From positions 43,088-107,087 of the forward strand of contig NZ_LZSU01000035.1 of the NCBI RefSeq assembly GCF_001665575.1: a DNA stretch of 64,000 bases, given 5' to 3'. The notes under the pieces are model-generated. The model ran no database searches and was not told the DNA's origin. It saw only the letters and a program-made list of their open reading frames with translations. A program made the position numbers and the translations under genes. Source of the stretch: Mycobacterium sp. 852013-51886_SCH5428379. Lineage in GTDB: Bacteria; Actinomycetota; Actinomycetes; Mycobacteriales; Mycobacteriaceae. This document shows positions 20,021 through 30,707 of this stretch, one piece after another (positions within the stretch are counted from its first letter, which is position 1; every line of letters starts with the position of its first letter).

Positions 20021-20146
20021 GTGACATCCCCAGGTGAGCGTTACAACACGTCCGACACCCCGTCCGAGGACGACGTCGTGGCCACGCCCGCGACGCCGGG
20101 TGCCGAAGGCCTCGCCACCGACGGAGACGAGGGCGTCGGCGACTAG
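20021..20146 (+). CDS. Small acidic hypothetical protein (41 aa)
   Basis: This short reading frame begins with GTG and has a near-perfect AGGAGG ribosome site 8 bases upstream, on the downstream side of the icd2 hairpin. The product (starting MTSPGERYNTSDTPSEDD, ending EGVGD) is acidic, probably disordered and has no cysteine. No family is recognised. Its stop overlaps the convergent hydrolase stop by 4 bases. The ribosome site is the main argument that it is real. Confidence 0.55.
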   Translation: MTSPGERYNTSDTPSEDDVVATPATPGAEGLATDGDEGVGD

Positions 20147-20970
20147 CCGGTCGCGCGGTTCGGGCCGGCGTGCTCGTCGACGAACTCGACGATGAGATCG
20201 GCGATGCGGCCCGGCGCCTCGAACATCGGGATGTGACCGACGCCGTCGAGGTGGGTCACCCTGGTGTCCTCCGGCAGGTGGGTGGTGAAGTGCCGGGTGA
20301 ACCGCGGATGCGGCAGCACCCGGTCCTTCTCACAGATCACCAGATGCGTGGGGACCTTGCCCTCGGCGATCTCGAGCAGGCCGGGCAGGGTCAGCGACTT
20401 CACCAGCAACTGGTAGTAGGCGGGGCAGTGCGAGACGTCATTGATGATGTCGGCGACGTCTTCGTCGGACAGGGCATCGGCCGTGGCGCTGACCGCCGGA
20501 TATGCCAGGTAGCGCGTGATGGGCAGCTTGAGCACCCGCTCCTTGAAGATCAGCGCCACCAGCCAGATCGGTAGTCCTGCCAGGAACTTCCCGACGATCT
20601 CGAATTTGGCCGGGGTGAAGTGACGCCAACCGCCGGCCGGGGCGATACCGGTGAGCGTGCGGGCCCGGCCGCGCCGCTCGAGTTCGAAGGCGACCCAGCC
20701 GCCGAGCGAATTGCCCACGACGTGGGCGGTGTCCCAGCCGAGCGCGTCCATCCGGCGCTCCACGTCGTCGGCCAGTGACCCGCTGTCGAGGAAGAACGGG
20801 CCCTTGCCGCCGCCGTTGTGCCCGAGCATCGTCGGCGCGTAGACCTCGTAGCGGCCCGTGTCAGCGATGGCAGGCGCAACGTTCTTCCACACGTTCTGCG
20901 ACATCATGAACGGATGCAGCAGCACCATCGGTTCGCCGGATCCCACATGGATCGGTGCGCGTTCGGTCAT
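20143..20970 (-). CDS. Alpha/beta-fold hydrolase
   Basis: The 275-residue cytoplasmic hydrolase has HPFMMSQNVW (oxyanion region), nucleophile elbow VVGNSLGGWVAFEL (Ser ~85), acid in LVICEKDRVLPH and His in LDGVGHIPMFEAP. Such enzymes cleave esters, epoxides or C-C bonds; the substrate cannot be told. ATG 20970 is divergent from xth with ~60 bases between. A related gene sits near icd in M. tuberculosis, there reportedly fragmented. Confidence 0.83.
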   Translation of the reverse strand: MTERAPIHVGSGEPMVLLHPFMMSQNVWKNVAPAIADTGRYEVYAPTMLGHNGGGKGPFFLDSGSLADDVERRMDALGWDTAHVVGNSLGGWVAFELERRGRARTLTGIAPAGGWRHFTPAKFEIVGKFLAGLPIWLVALIFKERVLKLPITRYLAYPAVSATADALSDEDVADIINDVSHCPAYYQLLVKSLTLPGLLEIAEGKVPTHLVICEKDRVLPHPRFTRHFTTHLPEDTRVTHLDGVGHIPMFEAPGRIADLIVEFVDEHAGPNRATG

Positions 20971-21031
20971 GCTGCCCGACACTAAGGTGATACCGCCGGT
21001 ACCGCAAGCATGTGAACTAAGGTCTGGCGCC

Positions 21032-21823
21032 GTGATAGTCAGCACGATCAACGTCAACGGCATCCGGGCCGCGGTCAAACAGCGCTCAACCGAGAACCTC
21101 GGGTTGCTGGCCTGGCTGAAGGAGACCACTGCCGACGTCGTGTGCCTGCAGGAGACCCGCGCCGACGACGACCAGCTGGCCGATGCGCTCGCGCCGGCGC
21201 TCGCCGACGGCTGGCACCTCGCGTCGGCCAGTCCCCACCTCAAGGGCCGCAACGGGGTGGCGGTGCTGTCCCGGCACGCGATCCATGAGCACCGCCGGAT
21301 GGAGTCCGAGGAGTTCGGCGAGCACGGCCGCTACCTCGAGGTCGACACCGGCGGTCTGACGGTGGCCAGCGTCTACGTGCAGACCGGGGAGGCCGAGACC
21401 GACCGGCAGCTGGAGAAGGAGCGGTTCATGACCGCGCTGGCCGACCGGATGGCCGAGATCCGCGACACCGACGCCGTGGTGTGCGGCGACTGGAACATCG
21501 CGCACACCGAACTCGACATCAAGAACTGGAAGGGCAACCTCAAGAAGTCCGGGTTCCTGCCGAGCGAACGGGCCTGGCTGACCGACCTGCTCACCACGGG
21601 TTGGGTGGACGTCGTGCGGGTGCTACACCCCGAGGTGCCCGGCCCCTACTCGTGGTGGTCCTGGCGCGGGCGGGCCTTCGACAACGACGCCGGCTGGCGG
21701 ATCGACTACCAGCTGGCCAGTCCGTCGCTGGCACCGCGGGCACACGTCGCCCGGGTGGAACGGGCGGACGCCTACGCGCTGCGCTGGTCCGACCACGCCC
21801 CGGTCACCGTGGAGTACTGCTAG
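21032..21823 (+). CDS. xth: Exodeoxyribonuclease III / AP endonuclease
   Basis: The 263-residue protein has the exonuclease III/AP endonuclease metal-dependent fold: INVNGIRAA, catalytic Glu in VCLQETRADD, GDWNIAHTELDIKN, WRIDYQLASP and the terminal SDHAPVTVEY His. It acts in base excision repair, removing abasic sites and 3' blocks. GTG 21032 starts exactly at the conserved VIVSTINVNG. Its stop overlaps the convergent lipoprotein gene by 4 bases. Confidence 0.93.
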   Translation: MIVSTINVNGIRAAVKQRSTENLGLLAWLKETTADVVCLQETRADDDQLADALAPALADGWHLASASPHLKGRNGVAVLSRHAIHEHRRMESEEFGEHGRYLEVDTGGLTVASVYVQTGEAETDRQLEKERFMTALADRMAEIRDTDAVVCGDWNIAHTELDIKNWKGNLKKSGFLPSERAWLTDLLTTGWVDVVRVLHPEVPGPYSWWSWRGRAFDNDAGWRIDYQLASPSLAPRAHVARVERADAYALRWSDHAPVTVEYC

Positions 21824-22872
21824 GCGGCCGGGCAACCCTCCCGATTCGTCCCGTCGAGGGCGTTCGGTGCGTTCTCGATCGCCTGGTGCACCACATCGAG
21901 GACGCGCGGATCCCACGTCAGCGCGGTCGACCACTCCAGCTTCGTCTGATCGGAGACATAGATGCTGTGGGTGTCGTCGAACGTGTGGCAGCGCCGGTGG
22001 GGCAGCACGGCGTCGCTGACGTCCTCGGCCAGGGCGCTCTGCAGCGCCACCAGGCCGTCGTTGGGCCACACCGCGGGATTGGTGCGGCCGTCCCGTTTGA
22101 ACCTGTCGCCGCCGATCAGCGTCACCGGGATCTCGGCGAGCACCCCGGACTGGAAGACGTTCCACCCGTTGTCGCCCATGAGGTAGGGCCGGTTGACCTC
22201 GCGTCCCGCGCCGGCCATCAGCCGGGTCACCTCGTCTTTGAACGCCTTCATGGCCGCTTGGCAGAACGCGTCGCCGAGGCAGTCCGAGAGCGGCAGGACC
22301 CCGTTGGCGTAGTCGGACAGGTAGGTGCCCTGCCAGGGCGTACCGATCGTCGTCAACGACCGGACCTTCACCGGCGCCCCGGTGGCCGCGAGCACCCGGA
22401 TCGCCGAGCGCGAGTACAGCCCGCCCATCGAGTGGCCGACGAGATCGACCTCGGTGACGCCCTTGTCGGTGTGCAACCAGTTCAGGAACCGGGCCAGGTG
22501 TTCCCCGGCGAGGTCGATGCTCGCGGTGGAGTCCACGGTCATGCTGTCGGGCAGGGTCACCGGGCACACCCCGAACGCGCCGAACCCGGTCTGGTCGGTG
22601 ACCTGCCCGCGACCGGCCATTGCCGGTGAGGTGTAGACGGTGTAGCCCTGGGCGAGCAGATGTTCGCGAAGCGCGGTATCGGTGTTGCCCGCGGCCAGTC
22701 CGGTGGCGCAGGCCTGATCCGGTGTGGTGAACGGACTGGTCGCGCTACCGCCGGAGACGATCACGACGGCTTGGGACGCCTCCCGCTGCGGAGGCTGGGC
22801 CGAATCGTTCTGGCAACCTGCCACCGTCGCGACCAGACAGATCGACGCGATGAGCACCATGATTCGTCGCAC
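21820..22872 (-). CDS. Secreted lipoprotein lipase/esterase
   Basis: This is an alpha/beta hydrolase with a lipoprotein signal: MRRIMVLIASICLVATVAGC, whose VAGC lipobox predicts lipidation of Cys20. The catalytic elbow is VDLVGHSMGGLYSRSA; a His near the end (CHTFDDTHSIYV) could complete the triad. It is probably anchored to the outer face of the cytoplasmic membrane. I chose GTG 22872, which gives a typical basic n-region; ATG 22902 would add 10 residues and leave only 17 bases to the divergent trpS. Confidence 0.8.
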   Translation of the reverse strand: MRRIMVLIASICLVATVAGCQNDSAQPPQREASQAVVIVSGGSATSPFTTPDQACATGLAAGNTDTALREHLLAQGYTVYTSPAMAGRGQVTDQTGFGAFGVCPVTLPDSMTVDSTASIDLAGEHLARFLNWLHTDKGVTEVDLVGHSMGGLYSRSAIRVLAATGAPVKVRSLTTIGTPWQGTYLSDYANGVLPLSDCLGDAFCQAAMKAFKDEVTRLMAGAGREVNRPYLMGDNGWNVFQSGVLAEIPVTLIGGDRFKRDGRTNPAVWPNDGLVALQSALAEDVSDAVLPHRRCHTFDDTHSIYVSDQTKLEWSTALTWDPRVLDVVHQAIENAPNALDGTNREGCPAA

Positions 22873-22904
22873 CGCGCGAATGGTAGCGGCCGATCGGGAC
22901 ATGA

Positions 22905-23954
<1,050 letters not shown>

Positions 23955-23970
23955 CCACAGGAGGCTGGTA

Positions 23971-24993
23971 GTGGAAGAACCGGCCGAACCGGGCCTGCTC
24001 GACCGGCTGCGTGCGCGCTACGAGTGGTTCGACCACGTCATGCGGGCCCAGCAGCGCTACCAGGACAGCAAGGGTGACTTCTACGCCGCGGGCATCACGT
24101 ACTTCACCGTGTTCGCGTTGTTCCCGCTCACGATGGTCGGCTTCTCCGCGGGCGGTTTCGTGCTGGCCAACCGGCCCGATCTGCTCCTGCAGGTCGAAGA
24201 GCGCATCCGCGCCGCCGTGTCGGGGGACCTCGGCCAGCAGCTGATCGAGCTGATGGATTCGGCGATCCAGTCGCGGACCTCGGTCGGTCTGATCGGCCTC
24301 GCGACGGCGGCGTGGGCCGGGCTGGGCTGGATGGCCAACCTGCGTGAGGCGCTGAGTCAGATGTGGGGTCTGCAGCGCGGTGACCGGGACGGCTTCCTGC
24401 GCACCAAGCTCTCCGATCTCGGAGCGCTCGGGTCGACGTTCCTGGCCCTGGTCGTCACGATCGGCCTGACCGCGCTCGGCGACCGCGGCCTGATCAAGAA
24501 CATCCTCGCCTGGCTGCAGGTGCCGGAGGTGCCCGGGCTGAGCGTCGGGCTGAAGATCGTTTCCCTCGTGGTCGCGGTGCTGGTGTCCTGGGTGCTGTTC
24601 ACCTATCTGATCGCCCGGCTGCCCCGCGAGTCGATCAGCTTCCGCAGCTCGGTACGGGCCGGGTTGCTGGCGGCGGTCGCCTTCGAGGTCTTCAAACAGG
24701 TCGGCTCGGTGTACCTGCAGTCGGTGGTGAACGGCCCCGCGGGCGCGACGTTCGGCCCGGTGCTGGGTCTGATGGTGTTCGCCTACATCACATCTCGGCT
24801 CATCCTGTTCGCGACCGCGTGGGCAGCCACGTCGCCGGACAACATGCTGGCCGCGCCGGTCGCCCCGCCAAACCCGGCGCAGATCGTCACCAGGGTGGAC
24901 GCCGGCGAGCGCATCGGAGTGTCCGGTGCAGTGCTCGCCGGCGCCGTGGGAGCCCTTGGGGCGTTGAGCCTTTCGCGGCTGCGTCGGCGTTAG
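23971..24993 (+). CDS. YihY/BrkB-family membrane protein
   Basis: The 340-residue integral membrane protein has six hydrophobic segments and the family signature GDFYAAGITYFTVFALFPLTMVGFS near the N terminus, then IGLATAAWAGLGWMANLREALSQMW. These proteins were once annotated as RNase BN; the function is not established. GTG 23971 has an AGGAGG site 7 bases upstream. Probably co-transcribed with trpS; convergent with the SMR gene (4-base overlap). Confidence 0.88.
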   Translation: MEEPAEPGLLDRLRARYEWFDHVMRAQQRYQDSKGDFYAAGITYFTVFALFPLTMVGFSAGGFVLANRPDLLLQVEERIRAAVSGDLGQQLIELMDSAIQSRTSVGLIGLATAAWAGLGWMANLREALSQMWGLQRGDRDGFLRTKLSDLGALGSTFLALVVTIGLTALGDRGLIKNILAWLQVPEVPGLSVGLKIVSLVVAVLVSWVLFTYLIARLPRESISFRSSVRAGLLAAVAFEVFKQVGSVYLQSVVNGPAGATFGPVLGLMVFAYITSRLILFATAWAATSPDNMLAAPVAPPNPAQIVTRVDAGERIGVSGAVLAGAVGALGALSLSRLRRR

Positions 24994-25313
24994 TGGCTCT
25001 GGCTGACCAGCTGCAACCCGACGACGCAGCCGACGATGCCCAGCATGAGTGCCATCTTGATCGGCGACGCGCTCTCCGCGCCGGTCAGCAGCGAGTAGGC
25101 CACCGTGAGCGCCGCACCGACGCCCACCCACACGGCGTAACCGGTGCCGACGGGAATGTCGCGCAGCGCGTAGCCCAGACCTGCCAGCGAGACCACCAGT
25201 GCAGCAACGAAAGCCGCGATGGGTCCAGGGCGCGTGAAACCCTGCGACTTACTCAGGGCGACGGCCCACACGGCCTCGAACGCACCCGACACGATCAGGA
25301 TCAGCCACGACAC
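24990..25313 (-). CDS. SMR-family efflux protein, SugE-like
   Basis: The 107-residue four-helix small multidrug resistance protein begins WLILIVSGAFEAVWAVALSKS, carrying the essential membrane Glu14-like residue, and has GTGYAVWVGVGAALTV in helix 3. The SugE-like GAFEA start points to guanidinium or quaternary ammonium export. I looked for a guanidine riboswitch upstream and found none. GTG 25313 has a GGAGGT site. The gene stands alone rather than as an EmrE-type heterodimer pair. Confidence 0.88.
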   Translation of the reverse strand: MSWLILIVSGAFEAVWAVALSKSQGFTRPGPIAAFVAALVVSLAGLGYALRDIPVGTGYAVWVGVGAALTVAYSLLTGAESASPIKMALMLGIVGCVVGLQLVSQSH

Positions 25314-25416
25314 AGCACACCTCCGAGGCGCCGTCTTGTCGCTGGCCGGGTACGGTGCCGCTCGTCCGGTGTCATCTGGTGACCTCCCCACCGTAGCAAA
25401 GCGGTACCGTCGCACC

Positions 25417-26322
25417 GTGCCGGTGATCAAGCCGCTGACCACCCCGTGGACCCGCTCGATGGGCCTGGACGTCCCGATCGTCAACGCCCCCATGGGCGGG
25501 GCAGCGGGCGGCGGGCTCGCCGCGGCGGTGTCCCGCGCCGGGGGACTGGGCATGGTGGGGATGGGCAGCGCCGCCACCGGGGATCTGCTGAGCGCGGAGC
25601 TCGCACCCGTCCGCGATCTGGGCCTGCCGTTCGGTATCGGCCTGGTGCACTGGGTGATGACGGCTCGGCCGGAACTGCTCGATATCGCCCTGACCGCCCG
25701 CCCCGCACTGCTGAGCGTGAGCTTCGGCGACGACTGGAACTGGGTGCGCCGTGCGCAGGACGCGGGCGTCGCGACCGTCACGCAGGTGCCCACCGTCGAC
25801 GCCGCCCGGCGCGCGGTGGCCGCCGGCGTCGACGTGGTGGTGGCCCGCGGCGCCGAGGGCGGGGGGCACGGCGAACCGCGCATGGGCACCCTGCCGCTGC
25901 TCGCCGACGTGCTCGACGCCGTGGACGTCCCGGTGCTGGCGGCCGGCGGCATCGCCTCGCCGAGAGGTCTGGCCGCGGTGCTCGCCGCGGGGGCCGCAGG
26001 GGCCTGGGTCGGCACCGCGTTCGCCGTCTGCCCGGAGGCGGTCACCGCGTCCGACGCGCGCTCGGCGCTGCTGGACGCGGCAGGCACCGACACGACGGTG
26101 ACGCGGGAGTTCGATCTCGCGCAGGGATATCCGTGGCCGGCGTATCTGCCGGAGCGGGTGCTCACCGACCGTGCGGGCGCCGCGACGCCGGTGAACGCCG
26201 GTCAGGCGGTGGGGCAGGTCAGCGCGGCCGAACCCGCGGACGCGTTGATCGCGCGGTGGGTCGAGGGTGCGGCGGCGCTGCTGTCGCGGTGGGGCGGACT
26301 CAGTGCTGCGGGCGGCGATTGA
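25417..26322 (+). CDS. Nitronate monooxygenase-like FMN enzyme
   Basis: The 301-residue TIM-barrel flavoprotein starts [29 protein letters not shown], the class signature, with [19 protein letters not shown] (catalytic-His region) and [29 protein letters not shown] (FMN phosphate binding). Such enzymes oxidise alkyl nitronates or reduce quinones. GTG 25417 was chosen; GTG 25423 is nearly equal. Its 3' end overlaps the dacB1 gene by 23 bases. Confidence 0.85.
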   Translation: MPVIKPLTTPWTRSMGLDVPIVNAPMGGAAGGGLAAAVSRAGGLGMVGMGSAATGDLLSAELAPVRDLGLPFGIGLVHWVMTARPELLDIALTARPALLSVSFGDDWNWVRRAQDAGVATVTQVPTVDAARRAVAAGVDVVVARGAEGGGHGEPRMGTLPLLADVLDAVDVPVLAAGGIASPRGLAAVLAAGAAGAWVGTAFAVCPEAVTASDARSALLDAAGTDTTVTREFDLAQGYPWPAYLPERVLTDRAGAATPVNAGQAVGQVSAAEPADALIARWVEGAAALLSRWGGLSAAGGD

Positions 26323-27514
26323 GCGAGCGTGCGGCCATGATCAGCGCGAACACGATGATGCCGCCGATCACGCCGACGCCCACGCGCACCGGCATGGCGT
26401 CGGCAGCGGGTAGGACGGCCGCGGCCTGAGCGGCGGCGTCGATCTCCGCGGTCTCCGGTTTCGGATCCAGCGAGGGATCCGGCTCGATCAGCGTGCCCAC
26501 CTTGGTGCCCTGGGGCAGCGCGAAGCCGTAGTCCAGCAGGCGGGCCGCCTGCTCCCAGGGTGCGATCGGTTGGCGGGTGCCGCGCAGCAGCACCGCGACC
26601 AGCCGGCGACCGTCGCGTTCGGCGCCGCCGACGAACGTCTGACCGGCGTCGTCGGTGAAGCCGGTCTTGCCGCCCAGCGCGCCGGGGTAGTTGTAGAGCA
26701 GCTTGACGTCGTTCTCGATCGGATACGGCGGATTGCCGTCGCGGCCGGGGAAGTCGTAACTGCGGGTGCGCACGATGTCGGAGAACGTCTCGTTGCGCCA
26801 CGCGTACCGGTAGAACAGCCCGAGGTCATAGGCCGACGTGCTCATGCCGGGTCCGTCGAGGCCGGACGGCGTCGCGACACGGGTGTCGCGGCCACCGAGT
26901 TTGCTCGCCAGCTGGTTGATCTTCAGCAGTGCGGTGTCCATACCGCCGAGCTGGCGGGCCAGCGCGTGGGCGGCGTCGTTGCCGGAGTACATCAGCAGTC
27001 CGTGCAGCAGATCGTTGACGGTGTACAGGCCGCCGACGTCCACACCGACGCTGGTGCCCTCGGCCGCGGCGTCCTCCGCGGTACCGGGAACGGCCTTGGC
27101 GAGGTTGAGCTCCTTGATCGACTGGACGGCGGTGAGCACCTTGATGACGCTGGCGGGCCGGTGCCGGCCGTGCGGATCGCGGGCCGCGATCACGTCGCCG
27201 GTGTCGAGGTCGGCGACCAGCCAGGCTTCGGCCGACACGTCGCCGGGCGGCGGCGGGGCGCCGGGTGCGGTGATCACCCCGCAGCTGGACAGCGCGTCAC
27301 CGCCGAGGGGGGTGGCCGGCACCGGCAGCGGCACCGGGGCGTCCTGGCCGGGTTTGGGCACCTCGGACGCGTCGACTGCGGGCGGTGTCGCCACGCGGTA
27401 CGGGCAGGCCCCGGCATCGGCCGGCTGGGCGGCGGCGACCCCGGGCGTGACCAGCATCGTCGCCGCCGCGACGAGCGCCGCGACGCGGGTCGACAGTCTG
27501 CGTGAGGTCCCCAT
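26300..27514 (-). CDS. dacB1: D-alanyl-D-alanine carboxypeptidase (PBP5-like) DacB1
   Basis: A peptidoglycan-trimming DD-carboxypeptidase of 404 residues. It has a signal peptide ([22 protein letters not shown]), SxxK motif SVIK (~121-124), SxN motif SGN (~174), KTG motif KTGF (~280) and a C-terminal membrane helix ([21 protein letters not shown]). It therefore works outside, held by its tail. Length and position match Rv3330. ATG 27514 is used; the codon before it is TTG. A 148-base gap separates it from the SMP-30 gene. Confidence 0.93.
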   Translation of the reverse strand: MGTSRRLSTRVAALVAAATMLVTPGVAAAQPADAGACPYRVATPPAVDASEVPKPGQDAPVPLPVPATPLGGDALSSCGVITAPGAPPPPGDVSAEAWLVADLDTGDVIAARDPHGRHRPASVIKVLTAVQSIKELNLAKAVPGTAEDAAAEGTSVGVDVGGLYTVNDLLHGLLMYSGNDAAHALARQLGGMDTALLKINQLASKLGGRDTRVATPSGLDGPGMSTSAYDLGLFYRYAWRNETFSDIVRTRSYDFPGRDGNPPYPIENDVKLLYNYPGALGGKTGFTDDAGQTFVGGAERDGRRLVAVLLRGTRQPIAPWEQAARLLDYGFALPQGTKVGTLIEPDPSLDPKPETAEIDAAAQAAAVLPAADAMPVRVGVGVIGGIIVFALIMAARSLNRRPQH

Positions 27515-27662
27515 CAACAGCGCAGACTAATTGATCTTCGGGGCGCCGGCCGGAAGGCTCGCTGTGACAGATGTGGTTGCTGTGATCCGCCGAAATGAAC
27601 ACACGGGCGTAAGAGTGCGAGTGGATCCCGGCGAAACGTCGATCTCGACGCCAGGAGCGGTG

Positions 27663-28676
27663 TCAGAGCGTCATGTCGGTCAGGGCCACGTGCGCCAGTG
27701 CCGACGCACCGATCGACCCCATCCACAGCCGTCCGCCGGATTCGACCAGGCCCGTGACCATGCCGAAGTCGGCGTGCGTGGTCCGCAGGCCGGCCACGAC
27801 GCTGCCGGTGTCCGGGTCGAACGCCACCGCCCACACCTCGGGGGTGAGTTGCGGGGCGAACCGATCCGGCAGCAACCACAGCAGCTTGCGCAACACCGGA
27901 GCGCGGGGCGCCAACGCCTCCGCGACCGCGCTGGGCGGCGAGACCATCGCAACCCAGATCCGGCCGTCGGCGCCGGTCGAGAGGTTGTCGGGATAGCCGG
28001 GCAGGTTGACCACCAGGGGAGTGATCGTCCCGGCCTGCGGACCGGTCAACCACAGCTTCGAGAGCCGACGGCCGAGCGTCTCGGCGAACACCAGGGCCGA
28101 TCCGTCGGCTGTCACGGTGACGCCGTTGGTGAAGTACAGCCCGTCGGCCAGCGTCGTCACGGTGCCATCGGGATCGCGACGGAACAACCCGCCCCGGCCC
28201 CTCGCCTCCAACGCGGCGCCCTTGAAGTGCGCATAGGTGAACGCGCTTGTCGACTCGGTGAAATAGATTCTGCCGTCATCGGTTTCGACCACGTTGGAGC
28301 AGAACTGGAGGTGTCGGCCGCTGACTGTCTCGACCAGCGGTTCGAGCGCGCCGGTCTGCGGATCCAGGGACAGCAGCCCGCGCGGGCTGTCGCACACCAG
28401 CACTCGGCCGTCGCGGGCCACGTCGAGGCCCAGCGGGCGCCCACCGGTGTTCGCGATGACGGTGGGCTCGCCGCCGTCGGCGGTCAACCGGATGATGCGG
28501 CCGTCGTCGACGCCGGTCCACAACCGTCCCTCGGCGTCGACCACCACGTCCTCGGGCGCGTGGCCCGGCACCGGCACCACGGTCAGCGTCGGCGCGGGCA
28601 GTGCCGGCAGCTCGTCGATGGGCGGCGGCTGCCACCGCACCGGATCGATCGGTGGCTTGCCCCCGCGTCCGACCAC
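27663..28676 (-). CDS. SMP-30/gluconolactonase-family beta-propeller protein
   Basis: The 337-residue six-bladed propeller is of the strictosidine synthase-like/SMP-30 type: LGLDVARDGRVLVCDSPRGLLSLDP, GRIYFTESTSAFTY, YFTNGVTVTADGSALVFAETLGRRL, NLPGYPDNLSTGADGRIWVAMVSP. No signal peptide is seen. GTG 28676 lies 2 bases after the aminotransferase stop, so it is the third gene of the Lrp-aminotransferase-SMP-30 unit. It may be a lactonase acting on a pathway intermediate; that is inference. Confidence 0.85.
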   Translation of the reverse strand: MVGRGGKPPIDPVRWQPPPIDELPALPAPTLTVVPVPGHAPEDVVVDAEGRLWTGVDDGRIIRLTADGGEPTVIANTGGRPLGLDVARDGRVLVCDSPRGLLSLDPQTGALEPLVETVSGRHLQFCSNVVETDDGRIYFTESTSAFTYAHFKGAALEARGRGGLFRRDPDGTVTTLADGLYFTNGVTVTADGSALVFAETLGRRLSKLWLTGPQAGTITPLVVNLPGYPDNLSTGADGRIWVAMVSPPSAVAEALAPRAPVLRKLLWLLPDRFAPQLTPEVWAVAFDPDTGSVVAGLRTTHADFGMVTGLVESGGRLWMGSIGASALAHVALTDMTL

Positions 28677-28678
28677 GG

Positions 28679-30067
28679 TCAGAGCCGCCGGCTCGCCTCG
28701 GTCAGCACCCCGTGCAGGATCTCGTAGATCGCGTCGAATTCCTTCTGTCCGCTGATCAGTGGCGGCGCCAACTGCACCACCGGATCTCCGCGGTCGTCGG
28801 CGCGGCAGTACAGGCCGGCGTCCCACAGGGCGGGGGTCAGGAAGCCGCGCAGCAGCCGCTCGGACTCCTCGTCGTTGAAGGTGGCCTTACTTGCTTTGTC
28901 TTTGACGAGTTCGATGCCGTAGAAGTAACCCTCACCACGGACGTCGCCGACGATCGGCAACTCGAGGAGCTGCTCGAGCGTGGCCCGGAACGCCGGGGCG
29001 TTCTGCTTGACCCGGTCGTTGAGGCCTTCGCGCTCGAAGATGTCGAGATTGGCCAGCGCGACCGCCGACGACACCGGGTGCCCACCGAAGGTGTAGCCGT
29101 GCCCGAACACCGTGGAGCCGTCGTTGAACGGTTCGAACAGCCGGTCGCTGGCGACCATCGCGCCGATCGGGGAGTAGCCCGACGTCAGCCCCTTGGCGCA
29201 GGTGATGATGTCCGGTACGTAGTCGAAGTCGTTGCAGGCGAACATCGAACCGATGCGGCCGAAGGCGCAAATGACCTCGTCGGAGACGAGCAGCACGTCG
29301 TACTCGTCGCAGATCTCCCGCACCCGCTCGAAATACCCTGGCGGCGGCGGGAAGCAGCCGCCCGCGTTCTGCACCGGCTCCAGAAAAACAGCGCAGACCG
29401 TATCCGGCCCCTCGAACTCGATCGCCTCGGCGATCCGGTCGGCGCAGTAGCGGCCGAAAGCCTTTTCGTCGTGGGCGTATTCGGCCGGTGCCCGGTAGAA
29501 GTTGGTGTTCGGGGCGCGGAAACCGCCGGGAACCAGGGGTTCGAACGGCGCCTTGAACGCGGGTATGCCGGTGATCGACAGCGCGCCCTGCGGCGTGCCG
29601 TGATAGGCGATCGAGCGCGAAACCACCTTGTGCTTACCGGGTTTGCCGGTCAGCTTGAAGTACTGCTTGGCCAGCTTCCAGGCGCTCTCGACGGCCTCGC
29701 CGCCGCCGGTGGTGAAGAACACGCGGTTCAGGTCACCCGGGGCGTAGCCGGCGATGCGCTCGGCCAGTTCGACCGCGGTCGGGGTGGCGTAGGACCACAG
29801 CGGGAAGAACGCCAGCTGTTCGGCCTGCTTCGCGGCCGCCTCGGCCAACTCCTTGCGACCGTGTCCGGCCTGGACGACGAACAAGCCACTCAGGCCGTCG
29901 ATGTAGCTCTTGCCCTTGTCATCCCAGATCCTGACGCCCTCGCCGCGGGTGATGATCGGCGGAGTGATCCCCTCGCCGTGGCGGGCGAAATGGCCCCACA
30001 GATGGCGGTTCGCCTTGGCGGCCAGGTCAGATGTCGCGGTTTGTTCGGTTTCGGAGATGATCGTCAT
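28679..30067 (-). CDS. Class III PLP aminotransferase (omega-amine type)
   Basis: The 462-residue aminotransferase has the class III signature with PLP lysine in DIITCAKGLTSGYSPIGAM (~292), VFFTTGGGEAVESAWKLAKQY and LLVSDEVICAFGRIGSMFACNDF. Flanked by an Lrp regulator and an aldehyde dehydrogenase, it probably deaminates putrescine or a related diamine. ATG 30067 overlaps the Lrp stop (ATGA). It resembles Rv3329 in family and neighbourhood. Confidence 0.9.
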   Translation of the reverse strand: MTIISETEQTATSDLAAKANRHLWGHFARHGEGITPPIITRGEGVRIWDDKGKSYIDGLSGLFVVQAGHGRKELAEAAAKQAEQLAFFPLWSYATPTAVELAERIAGYAPGDLNRVFFTTGGGEAVESAWKLAKQYFKLTGKPGKHKVVSRSIAYHGTPQGALSITGIPAFKAPFEPLVPGGFRAPNTNFYRAPAEYAHDEKAFGRYCADRIAEAIEFEGPDTVCAVFLEPVQNAGGCFPPPPGYFERVREICDEYDVLLVSDEVICAFGRIGSMFACNDFDYVPDIITCAKGLTSGYSPIGAMVASDRLFEPFNDGSTVFGHGYTFGGHPVSSAVALANLDIFEREGLNDRVKQNAPAFRATLEQLLELPIVGDVRGEGYFYGIELVKDKASKATFNDEESERLLRGFLTPALWDAGLYCRADDRGDPVVQLAPPLISGQKEFDAIYEILHGVLTEASRRL

Positions 30068-30594
30068 CGAGTGCCCCAATTGTATTGCTGTTTCACAAGT
30101 CTCAGATAGACCAGGGTTTCGGTGGAAATGACTCCCGGAAGCGCCCGGATCTTGGTGTTGAGCAGGTCGAGAAGGTCGTCGTCGTCCTCGCACACCACCT
30201 CGGCGATGGCGTCGAACGATCCGGCGGTCAGCACCACGTAGTCGACCGACGGCATCGCGGCGAGCTTCTCGGCGATCTTGGTGGTGTCGCCGGTGCAGCG
30301 GATCCCGATCATCGCCTGCCGGGCGAAGCCGAGCTGCATCGGATCGGTGACCGCCACGATCTGCATGACCCCGGCGTCGACCATGCGCTGCACGCGCTGA
30401 CGCACCGCGGCCTCGGAGAGCCCGACCGCTTTGCCGATGCCCGCGTAGGACCGGCGGCCGTCGGCCTGGAGCTTCTCGATGATCGCTTTGGACAGCTCGT
30501 CGAGCTGGAAGAACGTCGTCGGCCGGGACTGGCTCACGCGCAGCGTCACGGGCGCGACGTCGTGCTCGCCGTCAGGGTTGGCCATGTCTGGCAT
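30064..30594 (-). CDS. Lrp/AsnC-family regulator
   Basis: The 176-residue protein has an N-terminal winged helix (LDELSKAIIEKLQADGRRSYAGIGKAVGLSEAAVRQRVQRMVDAGVM) and a C-terminal RAM/AsnC effector domain ending VISTETLVYLRLVKQQYNWG. It is first in a minus-strand unit with the aminotransferase and divergent from the aldehyde dehydrogenase across 113 bases containing an inverted repeat. It probably controls both directions in response to an amino acid or amine. ATG 30594 or 30585 may be used. Confidence 0.9.
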   Translation of the reverse strand: MPDMANPDGEHDVAPVTLRVSQSRPTTFFQLDELSKAIIEKLQADGRRSYAGIGKAVGLSEAAVRQRVQRMVDAGVMQIVAVTDPMQLGFARQAMIGIRCTGDTTKIAEKLAAMPSVDYVVLTAGSFDAIAEVVCEDDDDLLDLLNTKIRALPGVISTETLVYLRLVKQQYNWGTR

Positions 30595-30608
30595 TGTGCA
30601 CGGAATTC

Positions 30609-30623
30609 GTTGCAGACGGCAAC
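30609..30623. promoter_or_regulatory. Candidate Lrp operator
   Basis: GTTGC, 5-base spacer, GCAAC: a 15-bp inverted repeat within the 113-base divergent region between the Lrp gene and the aldehyde dehydrogenase gene. Its size fits an Lrp/AsnC site. Function inferred from place and symmetry. Confidence 0.45.
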
Positions 30624-30707
30624 CAACTCCATGAAATCGATTGTTTCGGGCCAGTGTCGGTGCGGTAATGCGTAGCCGGGTCTCGACGGGTCCGATAGCG
30701 TTGCGGC

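Noticed and set aside
25314..25416. Guanidine riboswitch upstream of the SugE-like gene
   Set aside because: No ACGA/ACGR loop pairs or conserved stems of the known guanidine classes could be recognised.
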